NCBI GenBank assembly: GCA_054661495.1
Contig: BAAFSQ010000004.1
Coordinates: forward strand, 1-64,000
DNA from: Zygophlyctis sp. KS116
Lineage: Eukaryota; Chytridiomycota
Length of the DNA: 64,000 nucleotides
Direction of reading: 5' to 3'
Shown: positions 1 through 9,667 of the stretch, piece by piece
Layout: each line of letters begins with the position of its first letter
Numbering within the stretch: the first letter of the stretch is position 1
The notes under the pieces: generated by a model
The model's input: the letters and a program-made list of their open reading frames with translations, nothing else
What the model was told of the DNA's origin: nothing
Database searches by the model: none
Made by a program: the position numbers and the translations under genes

Positions 1-994
1 AAATTTCCAATATTGGCTGGAATGGACCCAGTGAATTCATTTTCGTAAAGACCACTTTGCATAAATAATGGAAAATAATTACAGATAAGTTAAATTATTC
101 AAATTCCAAAGGTCTGCTGGAATTGGCCCAGAGATCTGACTCGTGCCAATGCCACTTAAAATTAAATTGAAGAAAATAATTACAACTCGACCAAATTCGT
201 TAATTTCCCAATACCTTTGAATATTTCCTCCTTATTTTGATTCATAACAATCTTGTCAAGATAACTTTAATTGAGTTAACAGAATTAATTACAGCACTTC
301 TAATTTTTTCAAATTCAAAATCACGGTAGGGAATGATCTACTGAGTGAATTGTCCATAAGATCCCTTTACTTCAACATAGGATAGAAATTACAAATAAGT
401 CAGACTTTCCAAATTTTGAAATTCTCGAGGAACCTCCCCAACTAATTTATTGGTCAAAAGATCTCTGCTATATCAGTTATTCTAATAGTTACAGTTTTTT
501 CAAACTTGTCAATTTTCCAATTTCTTTTGGAATTGATCCACTGAGTTCATTGAGCGACAAAACACTTTAATATCAATTAGACTAATATTTACAGTGTCTG
601 CAAACTTGTCAATTTTCCAATTTCTTTTGGAATTGATCCAGATAGTTCTTGCTCTGACCATTCTATCATCAGAATAGTAGTATTTTGGGGATTGCAAGTT
701 ACTCCAGTCATTGGCTTCGTACAACAACTGCTATCATTGGCCGATATTCCAGAAGGAATTTCCTTTTTCATAAGATTCCAGGATCGGACAACCCAACAGC
801 ATTGATGAGATTTTTTACGATCGCACTTTGGAGAGGTAGATTTTACTCCTGAGCTTGATGATCCTTTTTTAGGCTGATTCGATGATTTTCCTTTAGAACG
901 CTTCAATAAATTTCCCATAGACTGATTCGATGAATTTTTTTTGGCTGCAGTTAGCATGCTAGTAGATAAGAGAAGAACCAAGTGCAGAGATCAT
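1..994 (-). CDS. Secreted LRR protein, 5' part, cut by window edge (LRR gene 1)
   Basis: The first exon (open from 981) encodes a hydrophobic signal-like stretch, a Lys/Ser-rich linker and an LRR N-cap with paired cysteines (QCCWVVRSWNLM ... NDSSCCTKPMTGVTC), closely matching the caps of the LRR gene at 21617. Below 588 the gene continues as a series of about 72-nt exons, each coding one plant-type LRR (LxxLxLxxNxLSGSIPxxIGxL). They are separated by 23-30 nt introns that always cut the codon after its second base. The start is unclear: the ATG at 994 is one base out of frame with the signal-like stretch, and the next in-frame ATG (957) would drop most of it. One repeat near 220-270 is degenerate. 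The gene runs off the left edge. It is probably a secreted or surface recognition or adhesion protein; no kinase is seen here. The ligand is unknown. Confidence 0.75.
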
Positions 995-1015
995 TATTTA
1001 TTTTTTTACAAGATG

Positions 1016-1080
1016 TCCCACCCGAAATGCTCCTTTTATATCCGTTGCTATCCCACCCAGATGACATTGACTGTCCCACC
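1016..1080. promoter_or_regulatory. Three spaced TCCCACC motifs in a divergent promoter
   Basis: TCCCACC occurs at 1016, 1051 and 1074 in the 277-bp gap between LRR gene 1 (minus) and UBR7 (plus). Repetition in one orientation in a short AT-rich spacer suggests binding sites. The factor is unknown and which gene they serve cannot be told. Confidence 0.3.
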
Positions 1081-1271
1081 TATGAATGACGTAAATCAAT
1101 TTAATTACTAAAAGGTGAGATGGACTCTGACAGTAAGTAGATATATAAAGAATAAATATAATCGTACCATTGCTCATGGCAAAATCAGTACGATTACTCC
1201 AAGGATGGAAAGATTATTCTGTCTAGATTTCTTATAATTGTGGATTAAAATAGATTTACAAAAGATAAAAG

Positions 1272-2283
1272 ATGAGCGATGAGGTTTCATGCATTGATAT
1301 TCTACAGGAACAGGAAGAATTAGTTCAAGAAGCAGCGTCTTTATTTGCGTTTAAAACTGATAAATGTTCAATCGGAACTCTCAAAAGACAGAGAATATAT
1401 GCATGTTTAACTTGTTCGGAAAAGACTCCAATTGTAAGTATTATCTATAATTTGTAGGGAATTTGTTATTCTTGTCATATATCATGTCATACAACTCATC
1501 ATATTATTCCACTAGAACTTAAAAGGAATTTCTCTTGTGATTGTGGAGCTAATGGATCCTGTAACTTTAGTCGTGAAATTGTATCAAGATCTAGTAATTC
1601 TTATAATCAAAACTTTACTGGTAAATTCTGTATTTGTGAATCTATATATGACGATGATGAAGAATCAGTCATGTTTCAATGTCTATTATGTGAAGACTGG
1701 GTAACATTGTATTTTTCTTTAATACTAGTTTCATGATCATTGTTTATCTCAAACTCCTCCTATTGAATCTGATGAATATATTTGTTCTGGTTGTATTACT
1801 CAAAATTCTTTTCTTTTAGGATACTCTGGAAATCCAAATTTTGTATTTAGTTCAAATCCATTACTGGTTGTAAAAACCTCGGCGTGTCCATTGGTAAACA
1901 GTCATGATTTTCTTTATGACTCTAAATCTAGAATAGATGCATTCTTGTTAAATAATTGGAAAAGTGCTCTCTGTCAATGTCTAGACTGTATTAAACTATT
2001 ACAAGATTCAAATTTAAATTATTTATTGGAAAAGGAAGAAATTTGGGAGCCAGAATTAGATCCTAGTGCATTAGTAAATCCTTTTGATTTAGGAATACAA
2101 GAATTATCTAGACTAGATAGGAGCATGACATTAGAAGGAATACATGCATTTGATAAACTAAAGGAATCATTGTATGAAAATTTATTAATACCATGCATGC
2201 AAAGACAAGAGACTGTAACTCAAGAACAAATTAAAGATTGGTTTCAGGAATATTTAGAAAAGATGAAATGTATAAACTCTTAA
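1272..2283 (+). CDS. UBR7: UBR7-like E3 ubiquitin ligase / histone reader
   Basis: Three exons (introns 1434-1457 and 1701-1728, 24 and 28 nt) encode 319 aa. Residues about 30-100 form a UBR-type zinc box rich in Cys/His (CSIGT..., YACLTC, ICYSCHISCH, FSCDCG). Residues about 115-165 form a PHD finger (CICES..., FQCLLCEDWFHDHC, YICSGC). The C-terminal half carries the WEPELDPSALVNPFDLG-type segment typical of UBR7. The family binds N-degron-like or histone substrates and has been linked to H2B ubiquitination. Introns were accepted because the zinc ligands are kept in phase. It lies 33 bp before COG4 on the same strand. Confidence 0.88.
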
Positions 2284-2316
2284 TAAAGTGAGAAAAATTT
2301 ACAAAGTGAAAATATA

Positions 2317-4411
2317 ATGGAAAATCTTGATATTCTCTTCCAAAAACAGTCTTGTTTGGACGATACGTTCCCAGTGTTTAATAGGATAAAGGCCGATTCA
2401 GTCAAACTAACGAGAATTCTGTCCAGGACGAATGCAACTGCTCAAAAGATTTCTGGAAAAATTAGAGATTTGGATTTTGAAGCTCAAAACTTACAAAAAA
2501 CTTGCGATTTAATTTCTACTATTTCTAGACTCAAGAGAGAAGCGGTCGCTGTTTGTAAAGCGCTAGAGGAAAATGAATTTGGACAGGCTGCCGATTATGT
2601 TCAAAATTATCTAAAAACAGACAAGAAAATACTGGAAATTTATTCAAAAGGGATTCTAGGAAGTCATTTACTTTCTCAAAATATCTCTCCAATAGATTTC
2701 TTTTTATCGGCGCAAAAGGAATTAACGCTTCGTATCACTAGTGATTTCGATGATGCGATGCAGAGAGGAGATAAGGAACAAATGTCATTGACTTTAAAAC
2801 TCTTTCCTAAAGTTGGTGCTGAAAGTTTGGGAATTGAGAAATTTATTTTATATTTATCTGGTTTAGTCGCAAAACAGGGTCAAGAAATTAAACAAGATCC
2901 AAGTCAAGTTAAGAGATTACATGTTAAATTAATTAATGATGTTTCTGAAACTGTGGCGGTAATTATTGATCAACAAGAGTCATTAGTACAAGGAATTTTT
3001 GGAATAGATAATGTCAAATTAATGATTTCAAGACTTAAAAAAGAAGCAGATAATCAATTTAATATCATATTAACTGCTTTTGCAGAATTTTATCAGTTAT
3101 CTAGGATAATTCATGATATTAAAAAATCAGACAAGGAAGAATCAGAAAAGATGGAAAATGCATTGTTAGAACCTAGGAATTTAGATAATATTCTGGGAGA
3201 TATTGCATTTATATGTCAAAAGAATAGGTTTTTTGAAAAGTTTATACAAGTGCGACTTTCTCTAAAGGATTTGGAACCGGATCCAAGAGTTAAAAAGGGA
3301 ATTGAAGAACTTATAACAGTTTTTATTACTGTTCAAGAGTTTTATGTAAAGATTAGTGTTCAAAAAGCTTTAGAAATTGATGAAAGAGAGAATTCTTGTA
3401 TAACTTCTTCTTCTGTGGATGATGTCTTTTTTATACTCAAAAATGCATCAAGAAGATCTCTGTCTTCATTTAATCCTATTCTATTAACTTCAACACTGTC
3501 TTCTATTAGTCTTGTTTTGGATCAAGTTTACATGACTTTTTTAATTTCAAAGCTTCATCACGCCTCTGGAATCATTGAAGGAAAAGAAGGAAGATCTCAA
3601 TTTATTGTAATGAATTTTATATTAAAATTTAGGTTTTTTTAAATAATCTTGATGCATGTTACGATAATATTAAGACTCTTTCGTCTTATATAGACGGAGA
3701 AGCAAGTAAATTATGGAGTAAGGACCCTGAAGTAACCTCTCAAAAGATAAAGTCTGCCCTTACTTCACTAGTAGAAGAAGCCAATAGTTTTAGAAATGCT
3801 TCAAAGGTATGTCTTTAAATAAATTAAAATAATAGAGCTGGAATGAAAACTTGTTTACTCAAGTTCTTAGATCACGACTAAAACCATTAATAATGCAAGC
3901 ATTTGGCGGTGATGTTAAATATATACTAAATTCTGATGAATATGCTGATATGCAGGCAAACCAAGTATTTTTGAATAGATTTGTTGCTGGATTTTCCAAA
4001 GTTATTGGATTTTACAAGGTTTGTTACATTGTTTAAAAGTCTTAGAGAACCTTGACTACTTTCAACTATAATCATATATTCACATTTATTATAGATCATA
4101 TTTTCAAAGAATGGGAAAATTATATAATGTCTATTCGCTTTAATCTCTTGGGAGCGACTAAATTTGACGAGGATTTAAGAGCTGTTTGCGCTTATTTGGC
4201 AACCATGTCTACTTTTGGTTTTAGGGAGCGTTTTGCCCGTCTTAGTCAGATATCAACAGTATTGAATTTAGATTCTGTACTAGAGATTTATGAGTATTGG
4301 GGATCAAGAAAAGGATCGCTTGCATGGAAATTGTCTGGCGCTGAAGTTAAGAAAATTTTGAATTTGCGAATTGAATTCCAACAGGAAGAAATCAATAAAT
4401 TGAAACTGTAA
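2317..4411 (+). CDS. COG4: Conserved oligomeric Golgi complex subunit 4
   Basis: Four exons with introns of 26, 29 and 27 nt (3607-3632, 3807-3835, 4019-4045) encode 670 aa. The N-terminus holds the coiled-coil that joins the COG lobe A. The C-terminal 120 residues (FNLLGATKFDEDLRAVCAYL, FARLSQ, ILNLRIEF) match the conserved Cog4 tail closely. COG tethers retrograde vesicles at the Golgi and binds SNAREs. The stop codon TAA overlaps the first candidate ATG of the next gene (TAATG). Length is near that of animal COG4. Confidence 0.92.
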
Positions 4412-5849
4412 TGTACGACTCTAGTGAAACAAATTCCGGAAGTAGTATTGCTCCTGATACTTCATCATCCAATCATTGCCATGGGAATCTTGACGCATCT
4501 TTAGCGGTGTCGTTATCGCAGGAAATGGATATATCAGAACTTAATGCATTGAACGACTCTTTATCAGTGACTTTAACACCCATAAAGCAAACTGATAGAC
4601 GAGTCGGATACGTTTTTCATCCTCGATTATTGTAATAATTTCTATTAATATTTAGAGTCGCTGCCGATAGACTGCCTTCAAATTTGGAGAGAGTATGACT
4701 GAATATTTTAATCATAGTCATCATATACTCACAAACTAATAGAGGCATACGGCTTAAATAATTGCATGTCCATAATTACGCCAAAACCAGCAACTAGAGA
4801 ACAGTTGCTGGAATTTCATAGTACAGAATTTACTGGTATTTCCAAGATTAACTAAAAAATAGATTTTATATTAAGTGCAGAGGATCAAGAAGATACTGAA
4901 TCAAGTGAATATTTGGAAAAATTGGAGGAATTCGGACTTGAAAGTGATTGTCCAGTTTTTAAGGGGATGCGAGATTATGTTCAATGGGTTTCCGGTGGAT
5001 CTATTTCTGCTGCACAGGCATTATGTGATAATAGTTTTGATGTCACAATTGCTTGGGATGGTGGAAGGCATCATAGTGGTAGGAGTCATGCAGCAGGTTT
5101 TTGTTATGTTAATGATATTGTATTGGCTATATTTGAGCTCCACAAGGTTTATCAAAAAGTATTGTATATAGATATTGATATACATCATGGTGATGGAGTA
5201 GAGAAGGCTTTTGAATTATCTCCTAGAGTATTTACACTATCTTTTCACAGATTTGATTCAGGATTCTTTCCAGGTAGTTTACATGAGTTTATTTTTAGGA
5301 ACTGGGACATTGGGTGATGTTGGATATGGTAAAGGATTATTTCACTCTTTAAATATACCTCTTCGGTCTGGACTAAATGGTTCGAATTTTTTAAATATCT
5401 TTCAAAAAGTTGTAGAAAATACGATACAAAATTATAAGCCTGATGCTATTGTAATGCAATGTGGTGTAGATGGTTTATTTGGTGATCCGTTGGGAGGAAA
5501 GTGGAATTTAGATATTAAGAGTGTTGGTTTAGCAGTTAAAAATGTTCTTGGTTACAAAATCCCAACACTTTTACTGGGTGGGGGTGGTTATGAGAAGGCA
5601 TTGGCTGCAAGATGTTGGACTTATTGTACAGCTGTGACCCTTGAACTGGAGGAAATTCTGCCAACTGACATACCAGAACATGTTTATTTTTCAGATTACG
5701 GGCCAGATTTTACTATATTTTGTGATCCTGGGAATCAGCAAGATAGAAATGAAATAGGAGAGTACTCTGATAATTTGCTAGAAGAAGCGCTGAATTTACT
5801 AGGAAGATTAAAGATTGATGGGAAGCAACAGAATGAAAATAATACGTGA
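4411..5849 (+). CDS. HDAC8: Class I histone deacetylase, HDAC8-like
   Basis: Five exons with introns of 24, 25, 27 and 25 nt give 445 aa. The deacetylase fold begins near residue 65 (VGYVFHPRL) after a Ser-rich, probably disordered N-terminus. Catalytic features are present: GGRHHSGRSHAAGFCY with the His pair, the zinc ligands in DIDIHHGDGVE, the later Asp in CGVDGLFGDP, and the catalytic Tyr in GGGGYEKA. The C-terminus (DYGPDFTI) also fits HDAC8/RPD3 enzymes. The protein removes acetyl groups from lysines, probably in nuclear proteins. The first ATG overlaps the COG4 stop; a later in-frame ATG (MDISEL) is an alternative start, so the N-terminus is uncertain while the domain is not. It ends 15 bp from the convergent glycosyltransferase gene. 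Confidence 0.92.
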
Positions 5850-5864
5850 TTTATTAGAAATAAT

Positions 5865-7166
5865 CTAAATAGTACTCTTGCTTTTTTGATTTTTGAGCTC
5901 CAACTTGTATAAATCAAATGTTCTTCCTAGAGTCTTTTGAACTAAAAGATCGTGTTTAAGTTGTGTACGCCAATTTGAATGACGATGATATCTATGTACT
6001 GCAAAGGCCTTTGGAAGAACCATAAAATCAAATCCTGCGTATTGCATTGCCATCGCATTAGCTCTTTTATTAAATCCATCTTTAAATTAGAATTATAAAT
6101 TAAAGTACATCCTCTAAACCGCTCACTAAACTCTGGTATCAAATCCTTTTGAGCTATAAAGTATGGTTCATAGTAAGCATCCAAAACATTAGCCTTTTTA
6201 TGAACTTGATATACCTCTGAAGAAGATAACCATTTAGTATAATCTGTGAGATTCTGAACTCGTGTAATCTTTAAATGCTTTGGTTCAGAGGAATTCCCAT
6301 GGCACCAGTCCTTAAGATCATGTTTAGAATAACTAATCCGACTCATTTTCTTTGAATGAAACGGAATTAACCTTCCCGTTGAACAATACTGTCGTAATTC
6401 CTTCATATCGAATTCAGATGGCATAACTTCCTTTTCAAATATCCATTCAAAAACCGGAACTACTAGAGCCAAAGGTGATTTGGATTTTTGCAATAAATGC
6501 ATATGATCAGCTATAATATCTTTTGCTTTATGAGACATACTAAAGTCCACATCCAAAGAAAATGCATAATTTGATTTACATTGTCTTAATGCCAAATTCC
6601 GTAAAGCATTAATTGGGTATAAGAGATCATAAGGATGAATAGATGCTTTAGATTGCCTTGTTTTATCATAAGCATACAATAAAGATAAGTCTATTTTTGC
6701 ATCATAGTTTAAACGAAGCTTTAGTTTTGCATCCAATTGTTCCATTCTAACAATCAGTTCTGGTTACTTACATGTAATCTATTTCACCATCCTTTTCAAT
6801 ATACAAAGCTACAGATATGTACGCATTCCAAGACGCTGCTAATTCAATAAATGCATCCAATCTATCAACTGATAGTTGCGTAAATAGACATACGTCGTCA
6901 TTGGCGACTGGTTCCAACGACCCAAAAGACTTGTAATCTTTTTTGATTTTGTAATCAATGACCTGTCCAACATATCGACCATCATCATTGTCGAAACTAA
7001 TCGGCACAGTTTCAGAATACACAAGATCCAAGAGATTTTCCCGTCCAAAATCAGCAGGCTCATTAGGGAAAATAGCACTCATAACAACAAAATAAACTGT
7101 AAGGAATCCAACCACATAAACACTCAAACGGATAACTTTTTTTGCAGTAGAAAATCGTTTAATCAT
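5865..7166 (-). CDS. LARGE/B4GAT1-type glycosyltransferase (GT49)
   Basis: Three exons (29- and 25-nt introns) encode 415 aa. A single signal anchor near residues 12-30 (VIRLSVYVVGFLTVYFVVMSA) predicts a type II Golgi membrane protein. The lumenal domain has the DVDF metal-binding DxD motif and the GT49 C-terminal block (FRGYGFNKRANAMAMQYAGFDFMVLPKAFAVHRYH). Animal relatives add glucuronic acid or xylose to matriglycan. The fungal substrate cannot be inferred. The ATG lies 1 nt after the stop of NMD3 on the same strand, so it may rely on a promoter inside NMD3 or on co-transcription. Confidence 0.82.
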
Positions 7167-7167
7167 A

Positions 7168-8766
7168 TTATTCTTCAGCTAGGGCCAAATCGTCAAAGTC
7201 GTCCAACAAATCATCAACATCAATGACTGGGAAATCATGTTCAGAGGCTTCTTCATCTTGATCCATATCTTGATCATTTTCTGTCTTGACAATAGCCTTT
7301 TTAACTGGGACAGGTGCTTTGTAAAGGTTAATCATTGAACGAAGTTCTGGATCTTCTTCAATGTCACGTAAAAAGGTTTCATAGTCTTGTTCTGCCTTTG
7401 ACTTTTCAGCTTTTGTCTTTGTTGTTTCTAATTCAGCTTCTTTAGCCATATTCTTTAGTCTCCAATTTCTTCTCTTTGACTTTTTACGTGCATGAGGATA
7501 AGATTTTTTAACCAAGACTATATCTGGAATAGTTCCTTGAGCTCTTCCAACATTCAAAACTTCCCAATTCTCATTATTGAAATTTGCAAGAGTTAAATCA
7601 TAACCAAGAACATGATCTCCAGGATTTAAAATATATCCCAAATGAGTTCTAGTGATAAATGTTTTAGATAAATCATTTGTTTTGGCCAATTCAACAATAG
7701 CTAATGCATTCTTTCCAGATCTTTGAGACTCTAATTGTACATCAATCACATAAAATTCAGTCAATTCTTTTGAGTCACAAAGAGGTTTAAATGGTTCATC
7801 CCAGTATTGACTTGTACGAAGTTCCACAACTTTATATCAGCATTAAGAAAGTACCTTGCAATGAATTAAAATCTAATAAATTTAAATTATTACTAACTCT
7901 TGAGCAAAGAACAAGAGGACTAATGCATGATAATGAACGTGCCATTTTAGGAGACATACAAATTAAATCATCCTTTAAAAAATTTAATTAAGTCTAATTA
8001 CCTTGCATAGTGGGACAATTTCTACTGAATAAGTAAATTTAAAACTTGAAGTTCCTGAATGAATATCTGATGATAGTAATTCTTCAGATGTTTTCATTCT
8101 AATTGGTACTACTGATTGTAAAAATTCAACCATTTTTATCGCATGACCTCTTTGAACATAATAAAAATCTAATCCATCTTTAAATTCCTTAATATTTGTA
8201 GTATCTCTATGCGCATTATGTCGAAGTATAATCTGTTCCAACCAAAAAAAAGTTCTTTTATGTAGCACTTTTTGTCTGACTTGTACAACTGCTTTCCATG
8301 TCAATTGTGCAGCAATTCTAGTACATTCATCACATATTTGACCGCAAACAATATATTCAACCACAAAAACTTGTTGTAGAATAGTATTAGCATAAACCTG
8401 CTGTTGTATACTTAACTTAACCTTGATCCTCTTTGAATGCGGTTCAGTCCAAATAAACCCAGCATCTATGAGCCTTACTTTTGAAAGACCTTTTAGTTTT
8501 TTCAGACAGATTGATAGTAATTGCCTTGATTCCAACTCTGCATTGACCCATTGATGAGGCGGTTGAAGATAACGATTGCATCCTTTACAATGATGAAGAG
8601 TCACTTGTTTAGGAATTCCTTCTGAAATATCGACTTCTGATCTGATGCAATGAATGCAAAGATTAGATGGATTGGGAGGGATCAATACTCCGCATGCAGC
8701 ACACAAGATCCTTTCCTGTCCGGTTGAATAGCTGTTTACAATTTCCATTCCACTGTCGATTTCCAT
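7168..8766 (-). CDS. NMD3: 60S ribosomal export protein NMD3
   Basis: Three exons (29- and 25-nt introns) encode 514 aa. The N-terminus has the paired CxxC zinc motifs (CAACGVLIPPNPSNLCIHCI, HHCKGCNRYLQPP). The middle has YVVEYxVCGQICDEC- and LDFYY-type NMD3 blocks. The C-terminus is acidic and Leu-rich (DDLLDDFDDLALAEE), matching the export-signal region that recruits CRM1. NMD3 is the adaptor for nuclear export of the pre-60S subunit. It is divergent from the Ral-like gene with about 240 bp between starts. Confidence 0.93.
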
Positions 8767-8853
8767 TTTTGAATTTTTTATAGTGTCTGGGCTTGAGCAT
8801 GAAACTTATAGTAGCCCACCCATTTACAATTTTACTTTTTACTTTTACAGCAC

Positions 8854-8903
8854 TTGTCCGATCTTGTCCAATGTTGCCATACCTTGTCCAATGTTGTCTG
8901 ATA
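8854..8903 (+). promoter_or_regulatory. Five tandem 10-bp TTGTCCRATS-like units in a divergent promoter
   Basis: Five consecutive decamers run without a gap: TTGTCCGATC, TTGTCCAATG, TTGCCATACC, TTGTCCAATG, TTGTCTGATA. They sit between NMD3 (start 8766, minus) and the Ral-like gene (start 9006, plus). A 10-bp period places each copy on the same face of the helix, as expected for a cooperative protein array. CCAAT-like cores are also visible. The function is inferred. Confidence 0.45.
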
Positions 8904-9005
8904 GCAAAAAATCCATAAGTAAGATTCATGTCTCCATCAGAGGACTTAACTCCATCCCGTGTATGGCCAATACTAAATTTCCGATTTTTAGTAAATTTCC
9001 AGATA

Positions 9006-9648
9006 ATGGGAAGGAAAGAAGCCAAACAAGAGACTCCTCTCCATAAAGTTATCATGGTCGGCACAGGAGGAGTTGGGAAATCTGCTCTAACTTTACAATA
9101 CATGTATTTTAAAAATATTAATTAGAGGTATGGGGATTTTACAGAAGATTATGATCCAACTAAAGCTGATTCTTATCGTAAATTAACTTCATTCGATGGA
9201 AAAGATACTAATATCGACATTCTAGATACTGCCGGACAGGTAATGTTTGGATTTTTAATTTAAGGAGGAATATGCGGCAATCAGAGATAATTATTATAGA
9301 TCAGGAGAAGGATTTATTTGTGTTTTTTCAATTATTGAAAAGGAAAGTTTCTCTAGAACTAGAGATTTTAGAGATCAGATTTGTAGAGTATTAGATAATG
9401 AAAAAGTTCCATTTGTACTAGTTGGTAATAAATGCGATTTAGCGGCAAAGAGGCAAGTTTCTAGAAAAGAAGGTGAAGCATTGGCATCAGAATGGGGTTG
9501 CTGTTATATTGAAACATCTGCAAAAACAAAGGAGAATGTTAATGATGCTTATTTGAAAATCTTGCGGTTAATACGAGATAAAAAGGCCGCTGATGGTTCC
9601 CATCATACAAAGTCAAAGAACAAATCTAGAAAATGTACCATTTTATAA
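9006..9648 (+). CDS. Ral-like small GTPase
   Basis: Three exons (introns 9104-9127 and 9240-9264) encode 197 aa. The Ras fold is complete: P-loop GTGGVGKS (about residues 19-26), switch I with the Ral-typical [20 protein letters not shown] and ETSAK. The C-terminus is basic and ends in CTIL, a CaaX box with Leu last that predicts geranylgeranylation and membrane anchoring. Ral proteins act through the exocyst in polarised secretion. The ATG at 9006 was chosen because it is the closest upstream of the G1 motif and matches Ras-type N-terminal lengths. Rsr1/Ras assignment is less likely because of the KADSYRK switch. Confidence 0.85.
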
Positions 9649-9667
9649 TGAAAAATAATCTATTATT

